A stretch of 64,000 nucleotides of DNA from Pirellulales bacterium (GCA_022844125.1 JALHMI010000013.1:124001-188000), one strand, 5' to 3'. Positions 46,715 to 55,518 are shown, counted from the stretch's first letter. A program made the numbers and translations. The notes: generated by a model not told the origin, from the sequence alone.

Positions 46715-46891
46715 ATGCGACGCTATTCGGCGCAATTCGTTCTCGTGATCCTGACGCTGCTCGCGGCCGGCTGCGCAGGCCCCTTGGCCGGACTCGGCGA
46801 GAACGAAACCGACGAGATTATCGAATCGGCCGCCGCCGATGAGTCTTTTCCCGACGCGGCCGAATCCGGGATCGCCTCGGGCTCGCTATAA
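46715..46891 (+). CDS. Small putative lipoprotein, 58 aa
   Basis: ATG at 46715, signal with lipobox LTLLAAGC near residues 13-20, then an acidic mature part (AGLGENETDEIIESAAADES). The frame is open 20 codons upstream, but the lipobox fixes the start. Directly followed by lspA, the enzyme that would process its prolipoprotein signal. Function of the mature peptide unknown. Confidence 0.6.
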   Translation: MRRYSAQFVLVILTLLAAGCAGPLAGLGENETDEIIESAAADESFPDAAESGIASGSL

Positions 46892-46911
46892 TATCCAGAG
46901 GTCTGTACCCG

Positions 46912-47502
46912 ATGCCCTCGCTCCACTCTGAAGACGCTCACCCGACTGATCGCCCCGGTCGAACGTTCGCCATGCTCTCGAACACGCCGCACTACGTTCG
47001 CTGGTTTGTATTGCTCGCGATACTTTCGCTGTGCGTTGGCTGCGACCAGATGACCAAGAGCATCGCTCGCGACCAACTCGCCGATCAGGCAGCTCCGCTG
47101 AGTTACCTGTCGGACACGTTCCGGCTACAGTATGCGGAAAATCCTGGCGCGTTTCTGGGGCTAGGCGGAAATTTGCCACCACAGGCGCGGTGGCTGCTGC
47201 TTGTCGTTGTGAACAGCCTGGTGGCGTTGGGGATTGGGATCTTCGTTCTGTTGCAGACATCCATGTCGCCGCTGAAGACTCTGGCCTGTGCGCTACTGCT
47301 CGGCGGCGCGATCGGTAATCTGATCGATCGTGTGCGGTTTGATGGGCTGGTGATCGACTTTATGAACCTGGGGATCGGGCCGTTGCGAACCGGCATCTTT
47401 AATGTCGCCGACGTGGCCATCACGATCGGAGCCATTCTCTTGATCCTGCCGCAGCTTGCGCCTGCGAAGTCGACCGACGTGACACCTGAAGCCACCGCCT
47501 AG
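46912..47502 (+). CDS. lspA: Signal peptidase II (prolipoprotein peptidase)
   Basis: Aspartyl membrane protease that cleaves the signal from lipid-modified prolipoproteins. All family elements are there: CDQMTKSIA, AENPGAFLGLGGNL, the catalytic Asp regions GGAIGNLIDRVRFDGLVIDF and FNVADVAITIG, and four transmembrane helices. The ATG at 46912 follows GAGG at about 11 bases; the ATG at 46972 (MLSNTPHYVRW) is a good alternative, giving 176 residues. Same strand as three small exported genes, two of which look like its substrates. Confidence 0.93.
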   Translation: MPSLHSEDAHPTDRPGRTFAMLSNTPHYVRWFVLLAILSLCVGCDQMTKSIARDQLADQAAPLSYLSDTFRLQYAENPGAFLGLGGNLPPQARWLLLVVVNSLVALGIGIFVLLQTSMSPLKTLACALLLGGAIGNLIDRVRFDGLVIDFMNLGIGPLRTGIFNVADVAITIGAILLILPQLAPAKSTDVTPEATA

Positions 47503-47815
47503 TTGCAGGCGTTTGTCACGTGAAGAGCCGCTTCACGCCAGCCACGAGCACGACCTCTGTCATCAAAATTGCGCCTGCGCGGTGCGAGATAGCGGCTGCC
47601 CTCGCGGCCAGAAAGATCAGTACCGTTAGAGCCCGGGAGTGGTCCCTAGTCCGGGTGATTCCAGCAGCGAGAGGCGACTTCAGTCCGGAGCTCTGTATTC
47701 GCTTGAGGCCCTCGTGGGAGTGCAATGTCACTTGGGCGAGGCTATCATGTGACCTTCCGATGCGGACTCGCTCGGCAATATTCTCCTGCTGAGCACGGCC
47801 TGGAGCACGAATAAT
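47503..47815. other. Gene-free stretch downstream of lspA
   Basis: About 310 bases. A 7-base perfect hairpin directly follows lspA (CGTGAAG 47519-47525 with CTTCACG 47531-47537), without a T run. Opposite-strand and same-strand frames of 71-90 codons exist here, but neither has a signal or known domain. Confidence 0.4.
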
Positions 47816-48679
47816 TTGAACTCGCGAATCCTACCCTTCGTTGGGATGCTGTTCGTCTGCCTGTTTGTGACCCCTGGCTGGGCCGGGGCCGATGAGCTCG
47901 ACGAGCTCCTCGCACAGGCTCACCCCTGGGCTCGCTTCGGCAAAGGCGCCTGGCGGCATGTGCGAATCGTGACCGAGAACTACGACGCCGAAGGCAATCC
48001 CACCGACGGGAGCCTGACCGATAACAAAACCACGGTGACGGATGTTACGCCGGAGCGGGTGACATTGCGGGTCGAGGTCACGGTCGAAGTGGCGGGGCAG
48101 ACGTTTCCCGGTCAGCCACAAGTCATCGAGCAAGGATACGCTGGAGAAACGTTGGGCAAGATCGCACCCGCCAGAACACTGGAACCGCAGACTCTGACCA
48201 TCGACGGCCGCGAGGTGCGGTGCGAAGCACGAGAACTCGACATCTCCGGGGGAGTCACCAAAGAACAAACCGTGATCCTGTTCGCCGCGGGGCACGAGCC
48301 GGCGATTCTCCGCCGCCAGAGCACGCTGCGCGAAGCGGGTGACGGCAAGGAGCTACAGGAGATCACAAGCCAGGTGATGTCGCTGCACATGATCCGGCAC
48401 CTCGTGCAGCAGGAAAAACCGCAAGGCGTCTATTTGGTGCGCACGAATCAGAAGAACGATCGCGGCACGACGATCACCTGGAGCTGGCACGCGCCAGAAG
48501 TGCCGGGCGAAGTGGTCGACGAGTGTTCGCACAAAACCGACGCCGATGGCCGCGTTATGCGCCGTACCACGCTCGAGTTGATCGGTTATGGTTTCGGTGA
48601 AGCCAGTGAACTGCAAATCGACGGAACCGGCAAACTGTCGCCGCGCCGCACCCGCCGTCAACAGCGTCGTGCTCCCTAG
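47816..48679 (+). CDS. Exported hypothetical protein, 287 aa
   Basis: TTG start at 47816 with GGAG 9 bases upstream. Signal peptide (LPFVGMLFVCLFVTPGWAGA), then a beta-rich body with repeated hydrophilic strands (VTLRVEVTVEVAGQTFPG, VYLVRTNQKNDRGTTITW) and a basic C-terminal end RRTRRQQRRAP. No catalytic motif, no lipobox. Exported, probably soluble outside the cytoplasmic membrane. Function unknown. Confidence 0.7.
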   Translation: MNSRILPFVGMLFVCLFVTPGWAGADELDELLAQAHPWARFGKGAWRHVRIVTENYDAEGNPTDGSLTDNKTTVTDVTPERVTLRVEVTVEVAGQTFPGQPQVIEQGYAGETLGKIAPARTLEPQTLTIDGREVRCEARELDISGGVTKEQTVILFAAGHEPAILRRQSTLREAGDGKELQEITSQVMSLHMIRHLVQQEKPQGVYLVRTNQKNDRGTTITWSWHAPEVPGEVVDECSHKTDADGRVMRRTTLELIGYGFGEASELQIDGTGKLSPRRTRRQQRRAP

Positions 48680-48712
48680 CCTTCCAGATTAAATCGCAAA
48701 TCTGGCAGCGCT

Positions 48713-48991
48713 TCAGATCGGCTCGCAAATCTCGTAGCGGGTCATTCCGTTGATCTTCTGCGGCAACTCTTTCACCTGGCAATCGATTCGGCACTCGGCG
48801 ATCGAGGACGAGTGAGGCTGCCACTTTCCGCCGGCGAACACGAAGGTTTGCTTCTGACCATCCTCGAGGACGATGAACGGCTTGCCATAGCTGATTTGCA
48901 CTTTGCGCTCGGGCACTCGGATGGCCGGCGGCGGCGGAGCCGACGAGCGCGCCTTCTGCCGCTTGTTCTGATGGTGGGGGCGTCGACCCAT
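48713..48991 (-). CDS. Small hypothetical protein, 92 aa
   Basis: ATG 48991, AAGGATC upstream. Basic, proline-containing N-terminus (MGRRPHHQNKRQKARSS) then a beta-rich domain KVQISYGKPFIVLEDGQK, FVFAGGKWQPHSS and a late CRIDCQVKELPQK. A CxxxC pair is present. Not a recognised domain; the basic head suggests nucleic-acid or ribosome contact. Downstream partner gene is convergent (47816-48679), with an inverted repeat at 48684-48705 between them. Confidence 0.68.
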   Translation of the reverse strand: MGRRPHHQNKRQKARSSAPPPPAIRVPERKVQISYGKPFIVLEDGQKQTFVFAGGKWQPHSSSIAECRIDCQVKELPQKINGMTRYEICEPI

Positions 48992-49042
48992 GGTTGATCC
49001 TTGTGGTTGGAGCGGCTGTACCGCGGCGGCGGCGAGTGTCTG

Positions 49043-49093
49043 ACTAAAACGCAACGGCCGAAGGCAACCCACGAGGAGTCGCCTTCGGCCGTT
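49043..49093 (-). terminator. Intrinsic terminator behind the RRM protein gene
   Basis: AACGGCCGAAGGC (49053-49065) pairs perfectly over 13 bases with GCCTTCGGCCGTT (49081-49093); on the minus strand a short T-containing tail (GCGTTTTA) follows. It ends the RRM transcript before the 92-aa gene. Confidence 0.8.
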
Positions 49094-49110
49094 TATGATC
49101 GAATGCGAGA

Positions 49111-49446
49111 CTAGCGGCGACCGTAACTTCCACCACCGCCACCACCGCCTCCGCGGCGACCATAGCCGCCACCACCACCGCCACCGCCACCGCGGTCTTC
49201 CCGGGGCTTGGCTTCGTTGACGGTCAGCGGACGGCCGTCGTATTCCTTCTCGTGCAGTGCGGTGATCGCGCTGCGGGCCGCGTTGTCATCGGCCATTTCC
49301 ACGAAACCGAAGCCCTTGCTGCGGCCCGTGTCGCGGTCTTGAATGACCTGCGCGCTGCGCACCGAACCGAATTCGGTGAACAACTCTTCCAGGCTGGAAC
49401 TCGTCACGTTGTAACTCAGATTGCCGACGTAGAGTTTCATGCTCAT
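49111..49446 (-). CDS. RRM RNA-binding protein with glycine-rich tail
   Basis: A 111-residue protein: one RRM domain (LYVGNLSYNV as RNP2, KGFGFVEM as RNP1) and a tail with runs of nine and eight glycines, broken by YGRRG and ending SYGRR. This is the bacterial Rbp type, often cold-inducible in cyanobacteria and planctomycetes. The ATG at 49446 has GGAG 6 bases upstream. The Gly/Arg tail can bind RNA weakly and form condensates; that is family inference. A long leader with a T9 run precedes it. Confidence 0.93.
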   Translation of the reverse strand: MSMKLYVGNLSYNVTSSSLEELFTEFGSVRSAQVIQDRDTGRSKGFGFVEMADDNAARSAITALHEKEYDGRPLTVNEAKPREDRGGGGGGGGGYGRRGGGGGGGGSYGRR

Positions 49447-50217
49447 CGTCATCTCCAAAAAAAAATCGCGACCCTAAAAGCTTCCGGGTCGAGGCGGAAG
49501 TGGCCTGCAAGTGGTGGCCCGCCAAGTGGGAGAGGCGAAGGAAGCGCGAAAACGCGAGAGGCGTTTGCTCGAACGTCGTCAAACCGACTGCTAGAACTAT
49601 AGCTGATCGAGTGCTGGTAGCTAGAGCAATCATGTCCCCGCGCGACAATCGGCCGGTCGACTTTCCGATGGGCAAGAATCCCCTATCTGGAGCCTCACTA
49701 TGGGGTTGCGCGGATAAGGAGTGATCGGGCAAGGGCAGTTGTCAGGAGTGATTAAGATTTTCTCCCCTTAGTTTTCGGTTGAATCGCGCGAAGGTCGAGC
49801 TGGCTGGTTCCGCAGCTGTTACTTCACAGATTCGCGATGAAAACACGGGGTTTATCGTATCGAGGTGCGCGGCCAGCGGTTACACTAGAGAATGCACGCC
49901 ACGTAACGGCCGAAACGAATGCCAAAAAGATACCTTTCGGCCTGCAATCTCATTCGCTTTCTACGCCGCTGGAGTCAAGTACAAGCGAGCGGAAGCGACT
50001 CTCGACCTGCGGCGCGATTCGCCAAGCCGTGCGAACCGATCCGCCGAAATGTTTGGACGAGTCTGCCCGCCGAATGGGCGGAACTCGGCCGTCGACTGCC
50101 GCGCTCGTGCTCTCGGGACAGCGTGCTGTGATTTGCGGCAAGGGGCCAATGTGCTGCGCCTGCGCCAGCGTGTGACGGCCGTCATAGTTTCTGTGTTGTC
50201 AAGGTAAAGGAAACATC
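49447..50217. other. Long gene-free stretch, leader side of the RRM and zinc-ribbon genes
   Basis: About 770 bases between divergent genes. It contains a T9 run on the minus strand at 49457-49465 next to the RRM start, and several open frames of 60-140 codons on the plus strand, none with an SD and coherent composition. The longest (49779-50207) reads as ordinary shadow of non-coding sequence. Confidence 0.4.
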
Positions 50218-50532
50218 ATGAGCGAACGCAAGCCCGTGCCGCATAACCCCGCCTCGAACGTGCGCCGCTGCCCGGTGTGCGACAAGCCCTCATACTCGGC
50301 GTCCGGAGTCCATCCGCAATGCAGCCTGGCCAAGGCCGACGCGGTTTCCCGAGCGGCTCGCAAGGCGGCGGAAGAAAACGCTCCGCCGGCGCCCGTTCAG
50401 CCCAAGCTAAATCGCTTTCAGAAGCAATGCCCCAAGTGCAAGCGGGTAGTCGCGCCGCGGCGTTTTCGCTGCGACTGCGGCCACAATTTTGATGCCTCGC
50501 TGGCGCGAGCCGGAGCGAAAGCATCGACCTAA
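50218..50532 (+). CDS. Small two-cluster zinc-ribbon protein, 104 aa
   Basis: ATG 50218 after AAAGGAAAC. Two Cys clusters are visible: CPVC at about 18-21 with a late C35, and CPKC at about 71-74 followed by RRFRCDCGHNFD. This is consistent with one or two zinc ribbons joined by a basic-acidic helix and an Ala/Pro linker (AAEENAPPAPVQPK). Probably cytoplasmic; may bind nucleic acid or serve as a scaffold. No family assigned. Confidence 0.72.
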   Translation: MSERKPVPHNPASNVRRCPVCDKPSYSASGVHPQCSLAKADAVSRAARKAAEENAPPAPVQPKLNRFQKQCPKCKRVVAPRRFRCDCGHNFDASLARAGAKAST

Positions 50533-50593
50533 ACGCCATTCGTGGGTTCGAACGAATTTCTTGTTCGACCAAGCTCCTCAAGGAGTCCGTTCG

Positions 50594-50833
50594 ATGGCCA
50601 TCACTCCGGTCTCTGACAAATCGATTACGCGGCAAGTGGCCGGCAAGATCGCCCAACGCGGGCTTAACGCGCCGTGCCGTATACTGGTCGACACGCTAAA
50701 AGGTCAAGTCACGTTGAGCGGCACGGTGCAGTATGCACACCAGAAGCTAACCGCCGTGCAGGCCGCATCGGGTATCTCTGGCGTCCGCCGCATCATCGAC
50801 AAGCTGACTGTCAAAGTGGCCCCTCGCTACTAG
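50594..50833 (+). CDS. BON-domain protein, 79 aa
   Basis: ATG 50594 with AGGAG 8 bases upstream. The whole protein is one BON domain: KSITRQVAGKIAQRG, CRILVDTLKGQVTLSGTV and VRRIIDKLTVKVAPRY. BON domains bind phospholipids or small surface ligands; this one has no signal peptide or other domain, so it may act in the cytoplasm or be exported by other means. It lies 61 bases after the zinc-ribbon gene. Confidence 0.8.
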   Translation: MAITPVSDKSITRQVAGKIAQRGLNAPCRILVDTLKGQVTLSGTVQYAHQKLTAVQAASGISGVRRIIDKLTVKVAPRY

Positions 50834-50863
50834 TCAGTTCTCACACAGTTCCGCGAGCTCGCC

Positions 50864-51028
50864 ATGGAGGAGAACGATCAGGACGAGTGTCTTGCGCGGC
50901 AGCGGCGGATCGTAGACGAGGCAGCCAAGCTGGTTGAAGCCTCGCGCACGCTTTGTCGCGACGCCAAGCAGGCCCTCGAGAAGTCGCGAGCTCAGTTAGA
51001 CTCCGACCCGCCTGCCAGGCAGAATTGA
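50864..51028 (+). CDS. Small helical hypothetical protein, 54 aa
   Basis: ATG at 50864 to TGA at 51026-51028. Highly charged helical sequence (MEENDQDECLARQRRIVDEA, then EKSRAQLDSDPP). An SD-like CGAGC lies nearby but is weak. The amphipathic charge pattern and clean length suggest a real coiled-coil peptide. It follows the BON gene by 30 bases on the same strand. Confidence 0.5.
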   Translation: MEENDQDECLARQRRIVDEAAKLVEASRTLCRDAKQALEKSRAQLDSDPPARQN

Positions 51029-51162
51029 GCGGGAAACCGCCGGGATTGCGATTCCCTGCGACGCCTGTCTCAACCTTGAACGTTTCTGGATCAGGCGTCT
51101 ATAATGAGACTCCCGATCGAGGGGGGATTCGTTTTGTCTCGCACGCGAGTCTCAAACGCTTC

Positions 51163-52071
51163 ATGTCCGATTCTTTCAACGGCTATCACGTCTGGCTGGG
51201 CATCCCGCTCACTGAGCAACCGCCCAATCACTACCGACTGCTGGGTATCTCGATCTTCGAGTCCGATCTGGACGTGATCGATCATGCCGCCGATCGGCAA
51301 ATGGCTCACGTCCGCACGTTCCAGTCCGGCCGCAACGGGGCACTCTCGCAACAGATTCTGAATGAGCTGGCTAGCGCGCGGGTGTGCCTGCTCAGTCCCG
51401 AGAAGAAAGCCGAATACGACAACGCCCTGCGGCAAAAAATGTCGGCCGCGCCAATCATCGCCGCGGTCCCCGTGGGAAAAGCCTTGCCGGTAACGCCCGT
51501 AGCGCAACCGGTCGTGCCGCTCACTGCCAAACCTGTCGTCGCGCGGATGGCGGGACCGATCGCCGCGAAGCCCGCGGAGCCCATCGCGGGCAAATCAGCC
51601 GTGCCGCCGAAACCTGTAGTGACCGGCGCGGCCGGCGCGGCGAACATTCCGCAGCCTGCCACCGCTAAGCCTGCGACTGTCGAACGTATTTCAGAGGATG
51701 ACGAAGATCCTTTCGGATTGCGCGCTGCTTCGGGCCGCCGAGCGGTCGCCGCCAAAGCAAGCGGCTCGTTGTTCGAGGACGCCGAGATCGCGGGCAGCCC
51801 AAAGATCAACGTCGACCTGGCACGTCGGCCAATGGGCACCGACATCTTCGTGCAGAGACTGGCGATTTACGGATTCGTCGCCGTGACCAGCATCATCATT
51901 CTGATGGTGGTCTGGAGCACGCTGACGAGGAACTTTGGTCAGCCAAGTGAATGGTTCAAAGCTCCCGTGGCGGCGGAGCCCGTGCACGAGGCACCCAAAC
52001 ATCAAGCGCCGCCGGCCCCTGCACCGGGCGGTCAACCCGCGCCAGCACCGGCGCCCGCGGCAGGCGGGTAG
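51163..52071 (+). CDS. J-domain-like membrane protein lacking HPD
   Basis: A 302-residue protein. Residues about 8-85 resemble a J domain (YHVWLGIPLTEQPPNHYRLL, SPEKKAEYDNAL at its end), but the HPD motif is absent: the equivalent stretch reads AHVRTFQSG. An Ala/Pro/Val-rich linker follows, then a transmembrane helix near 230-250 (LAIYGFVAVTSIIILMVVWS) and a Pro/Ala-rich tail. The ATG at 51163 follows the expected N-terminus. Without HPD it cannot stimulate Hsp70 in the usual way; it may be a protein-interaction module. I recall similar ones in planctomycetes. Confidence 0.78.
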   Translation: MSDSFNGYHVWLGIPLTEQPPNHYRLLGISIFESDLDVIDHAADRQMAHVRTFQSGRNGALSQQILNELASARVCLLSPEKKAEYDNALRQKMSAAPIIAAVPVGKALPVTPVAQPVVPLTAKPVVARMAGPIAAKPAEPIAGKSAVPPKPVVTGAAGAANIPQPATAKPATVERISEDDEDPFGLRAASGRRAVAAKASGSLFEDAEIAGSPKINVDLARRPMGTDIFVQRLAIYGFVAVTSIIILMVVWSTLTRNFGQPSEWFKAPVAAEPVHEAPKHQAPPAPAPGGQPAPAPAPAAGG

Positions 52072-52072
52072 T

Positions 52073-52627
52073 TCACTTTCGCTTTCGGTAGCGAAAGCAT
52101 TCCGGCGTGTGGTCGTTGACGACGCCCACGGCCTGCAGCCAGGCGTAGACGATCGTGGGACCGACAAACTTGAAGCCTCGCTGCTTGAGTTCTTTCGCGA
52201 CCTGTTCCGAGAGCGGCGTTTTCGCAGGTACCTGAGCGGTATCGTTGCACAGCGATTTGCCGCCCGTGAAGGCCCAGACCCATTGGGAGAAATCCTCACC
52301 GGCATCGGCCATCTTGAGGTAGGCCTTCGCGCCGCCGATCGTGGCCTCGATCTTGGCGCGCGAGCGAACGATGCCTGCATCGGCGAGCAGGCGTTCGATG
52401 TCCTTCTCGCTGAAGCGAGCGACTTTTGCTGGTTCGAATCCTTTGAACGCTTGGCGAAAGGCGTCGCGCTTCTTGAGAATCGTGCTCCAGGAGAGACCGG
52501 CCTGAAAACCATCGAGCATGAGCTTTTCCCACAGCGCGCGGCTGTCGCGCTCGGGTCGACCCCACTCGTCGTCGTGATAGGCCTGCATCAGGGGGTCGTT
52601 GCCGGCCCAGGCACAACGTTGGCGCAT
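52073..52627 (-). CDS. tag: DNA-3-methyladenine glycosylase I
   Basis: Removes 3-methyladenine from alkylated DNA. The 184-residue chain has Tag features: MRQRCAWAGNDPLMQAYHDD at the start with zinc-ligand Cys5 and His18, LDGFQAGLSWSTILKKRDAF and the C-terminal zinc site around DHTPECF. Start ATG 52627. It converges on the J-like gene with a one-base gap, so the two transcripts probably overlap at their ends. No ada or alkA gene nearby. Confidence 0.93.
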   Translation of the reverse strand: MRQRCAWAGNDPLMQAYHDDEWGRPERDSRALWEKLMLDGFQAGLSWSTILKKRDAFRQAFKGFEPAKVARFSEKDIERLLADAGIVRSRAKIEATIGGAKAYLKMADAGEDFSQWVWAFTGGKSLCNDTAQVPAKTPLSEQVAKELKQRGFKFVGPTIVYAWLQAVGVVNDHTPECFRYRKRK

Positions 52628-52721
52628 CGATTGTCCTCAGCGAAAACGGGGAAGCCGCCATTCTACCGATACGCGTCCGGCGGTTTAGCCCTGTCGCCCC
52701 GATAGAACGAGAGTCGGCCAA

Positions 52722-52750
52722 TTGCCAAGTCCCCCAAATCCCTGCATAAT
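52722..52750 (+). promoter_or_regulatory. Sigma70-like promoter of guaB
   Basis: TTGCCA at 52722-52727 and CATAAT at 52745-52750, spacer 17. One of the best-matched promoters in the window. A transcript from near 52757 would have a 33-base leader before the guaB ATG. Confidence 0.65.
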
Positions 52751-52789
52751 CCAGGATTCTCGCCACGGCCCGAAGGAGCGCCCCCGATT

Positions 52790-54265
52790 ATGCAAGACAA
52801 ATTTGGCCCCCCCGGCATCACCTTCGACGACGTGCTCCTGGAGCCGCGCTACAGCGCCGTGGTCCCCTCGGAAGTCGATGTTGCGACCCAACTCACGCGC
52901 AAGATTCGCTTGAACATTCCGCTGATCAGCTCGCCGATGGACACGGTGACCGAGCATGAAATGGCGATCGCGCTGGCCCAGGAGGGCGGGCTGGGCGTGA
53001 TCCATAAGAACATGTCGATCGAGCGGCAGACCGAAGAGGTCGACAAGGTGAAGCGGAGCGCAAACGGCATCATCACCGATCCCGTCACGCTACCGCCCGA
53101 TGCCAGCGTTGCTCGCGCCCGCGAAGTGATGGATCAGCACAACGTGTCGGGCGTGCCTATCACGACAGTCGGCAAGCGGCTGGTGGGCATCCTCACCCGC
53201 CGCGACCTGCGTTTCCTCGAGAACTCGGAGCTGAAGATCTCTGAGGTTATGACCCGCGAGCCGCTCGTGACGGCTACGGGGACCGTAACGCTTGAGGAAG
53301 CTGAGAAGATTTTGATGGCAAAAAAGGTCGAGAAACTTTTGCTGGTTGACGAAGATTACACACTGACCGGCCTCATCACGATCAAAGACATCGACATGAT
53401 GAAGCGATTCCCGAATGCCTGTAAAGATGGGCAAGGCCGCTTGCGGGTCGGGGCTGCTGTCGGAGTGCACGATTACGAGCGTGTTGAAAGCTTGCTAGCA
53501 AAAGACGTCGACGTGCTTGTGGTCGATAGCGCCCACGGACACTCGACCAATGTGATCGAGACGGTCAAGAACCTGAAGCGTCAGTGGAAGATCGAAGTGG
53601 TGGCCGGCAATGTGGCCACGGCCGACGGCTGTCGCGACCTGATCGCGGCCGGAGCCGACGCCGTGAAAGTTGGGATTGGTCCGGGTTCGATCTGCACGAC
53701 GCGCGTGATCTCGGGAGTTGGCGTACCACAAATCACGGCGATTTACGAAGCGGCCCAGATCGCGGCCAAAGAAAACATTCCGATCATTGCCGACGGCGGC
53801 ATTCGCTACTCGGGCGACGTGACGAAAGCCCTGGCGGCTGGAGCCCACGTGGTGATGATCGGCGGATTGTTTGCCGGGTTGAGCGAGAGCCCCGGCGAGC
53901 AGATTCTGTATCAGGGACGGAGTTTCAAGGTTTATCGCGGGATGGGTTCGCTCGGCGCCATGATGCAAGGCTCCAGCGAACGCTACCGCCAACGGGGCGC
54001 CGAACGAAAGCCCGGCAAGCTCGTGCCCGAAGGGGTCGAGGGCCGGGTGCCATTCAAAGGCCCCTTGAGCAGTTTCGTCTATCAGCTCGTAGGCGGACTC
54101 AGGGCCGGAATGGGCTACTGCGGCACGCAAACGATCGACGAACTGCGAACGAAGACACGGTTTATCAAAATCTCCACGGCTGGAGTACGGGAGAGTCATC
54201 CGCATGACATCGCGATTACGCAGGAAGCGTCCAATTACAGCACGGCTTCAGGCGACGATTTCTAG
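52790..54265 (+). CDS. guaB: Inosine-5'-monophosphate dehydrogenase
   Basis: NAD-dependent oxidation of IMP to XMP, the rate-limiting step to GMP. The 491-residue chain has the TIM-barrel start ([19 protein letters not shown]), a CBS-domain pair at about 95-205 ([29 protein letters not shown]) that can sense purine nucleotides, and the catalytic cysteine in [16 protein letters not shown]. Loop and flap regions include [17 protein letters not shown] and [11 protein letters not shown]. Start ATG 52790. guaA lies at 37524 and is not in one transcription unit with it. Confidence 0.97.
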   Translation: MQDKFGPPGITFDDVLLEPRYSAVVPSEVDVATQLTRKIRLNIPLISSPMDTVTEHEMAIALAQEGGLGVIHKNMSIERQTEEVDKVKRSANGIITDPVTLPPDASVARAREVMDQHNVSGVPITTVGKRLVGILTRRDLRFLENSELKISEVMTREPLVTATGTVTLEEAEKILMAKKVEKLLLVDEDYTLTGLITIKDIDMMKRFPNACKDGQGRLRVGAAVGVHDYERVESLLAKDVDVLVVDSAHGHSTNVIETVKNLKRQWKIEVVAGNVATADGCRDLIAAGADAVKVGIGPGSICTTRVISGVGVPQITAIYEAAQIAAKENIPIIADGGIRYSGDVTKALAAGAHVVMIGGLFAGLSESPGEQILYQGRSFKVYRGMGSLGAMMQGSSERYRQRGAERKPGKLVPEGVEGRVPFKGPLSSFVYQLVGGLRAGMGYCGTQTIDELRTKTRFIKISTAGVRESHPHDIAITQEASNYSTASGDDF

Positions 54266-54290
54266 CCTGTCGGGCCGACCCTTGCGGCGC

Positions 54291-55439
54291 ATGAGCAAAG
54301 CGGCTTGTGTGGCCGCACTGCTGGCGGCCCAGCTGGCAGGGCCACAGCTCTCGTGGGCGCGGGAAGAAGCCTTCAAACCTGTGCCCAGCGGTTCGGCCGC
54401 CGCGGTCATCTCAGATAGCAGTCTGCAGTGGCGGGCCCGCGGAGCAAAAGCCGATCCGGTGAGACCGGCCAGCGCTACCGCAGAGCGGTCTGCTAAGCAA
54501 CAAGCCGAGCCCGCAGTGCTGAAGACCGCCGAACCGGCGAAATCGACTTCGAAACTGGTTGCCGCGAGCCGTTTCTCCTCGAAGCAAACGCGCTCGCGTT
54601 TGCGCGACTCGGTGATGCAGGTAAACAGTTACCAGGATCCCGAGGCGCCACCCTTCGGCGATGAGCCCGCCACCGAGCCGGCGATGACCAATGAGCTGCC
54701 CGATCCGCTCGACACACAGAATGAGGCTCCGGCTCCGCCCGAGGGCGCGCCGCCGGCGATGCCTAACGATCCGGCCCCGCCGTTGCCGGGCGAAGGCGCG
54801 ATCGAGACACAACCCCAGCCGGTCGACGAGCTGTTTCGCGACGAACCGATTCGCGAGCCACGCCAGCCGGCCGAGCTTACGGCGCCCGAGCGGCAGCAAC
54901 TGCTCGACCAGGGGCTAAGCACGGATCCGGGCGGACCGGGTTGCGTGAATCAGAGAGACGAGTGTCAGCGTGCGATTCAGGATTTGCAGAAGCGCGACAT
55001 CACGACGATCACCGTGGGCCTGTTAATCGAGGGCGAAGAAGGCACCGATTTTCCGTGTGATTGCCTGATCGGACGCGACTTCAACGCCCCCAAGTTCGTG
55101 GGCCGCGAATTTGCTCCGACGCTCTTCACGTGGAAGGCGGCGGGCACATGCCACAAGCCGCTGTACTTCGAAGACGTGCAACTCGAACGTTACGGTCACT
55201 CGTGGAATCCGATCATCCAACCGTTTGCGTCGGGTGCCCACTTCTTTGTCAGCGTGCCGCTGCTGCCCTACAAGATGGGCCTGCGTCCGCCGAACGAATG
55301 TGTGTACACGCTGGGCTACTACCGGCCAGGCAATTGTGCACCGTACATGCTCGAGCCAATTCCGCTTAGCCTGCGAGCCGCCGTGTTCCAAGGCTTCGGG
55401 TCGGCAGCCTTTGCCTTCTGGTTCTGGCCGCCGAACTAG
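54291..55439 (+). CDS. Exported protein with Pro/Ala-rich middle, 382 aa
   Basis: Start ATG at 54291 (MSKAACVAALLAAQLAGPQ) gives a signal peptide; an upstream ATG at 54204 overlaps guaB and gives a 29-residue basic extension, also possible. Residues about 30-210 are low-complexity (Ala, Pro, Glu). The C-terminal 150 residues are folded and Cys-containing: FPCDCLIGRD, TCHKPLYFEDVQLERYGHSW, then CVYTLGYYRPGNCAPY and AFQGFG-type aromatic end. The Cys and aromatic density suggests a disulfide-bonded extracellular domain. No known family. Confidence 0.75.
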   Translation: MSKAACVAALLAAQLAGPQLSWAREEAFKPVPSGSAAAVISDSSLQWRARGAKADPVRPASATAERSAKQQAEPAVLKTAEPAKSTSKLVAASRFSSKQTRSRLRDSVMQVNSYQDPEAPPFGDEPATEPAMTNELPDPLDTQNEAPAPPEGAPPAMPNDPAPPLPGEGAIETQPQPVDELFRDEPIREPRQPAELTAPERQQLLDQGLSTDPGGPGCVNQRDECQRAIQDLQKRDITTITVGLLIEGEEGTDFPCDCLIGRDFNAPKFVGREFAPTLFTWKAAGTCHKPLYFEDVQLERYGHSWNPIIQPFASGAHFFVSVPLLPYKMGLRPPNECVYTLGYYRPGNCAPYMLEPIPLSLRAAVFQGFGSAAFAFWFWPPN

Positions 55440-55478
55440 GCAGGAGGCTGCGCGAGCCTGATCAACGTGCCAAAAAAT

Positions 55479-55518
55479 AAACCGCCAGCGAACAGGGATG
55501 TCCGCTGGCGGTTTTTCT
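55479..55518 (+). terminator. Bidirectional intrinsic terminator
   Basis: AAACCGCCAGCG (55479-55490) pairs over 12 bases with CGCTGGCGGTTT (55503-55514), followed by TTTTT on plus and preceded by A-rich sequence (T tail on minus). It separates the exported-protein gene from the convergent small gene ending at 55568. Confidence 0.85.

Noticed and set aside
47516-47731. 71-codon minus-strand frame behind lspA
   Set aside because: Has a hydrophobic patch near the C-terminus but no SD, no recognisable family, and competes with an equally weak plus-strand frame.
49779-50207. 142-codon plus-strand frame before the zinc-ribbon gene
   Set aside because: No ribosome-binding site, Arg/Cys-rich noise-like composition, and several overlapping alternative frames.
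52077-52097. Hairpin CTTTCGCT/AGCGAAAG at the tag/J-like junction as a terminator
   Set aside because: It lies within the tag coding end and has no T run on either strand.
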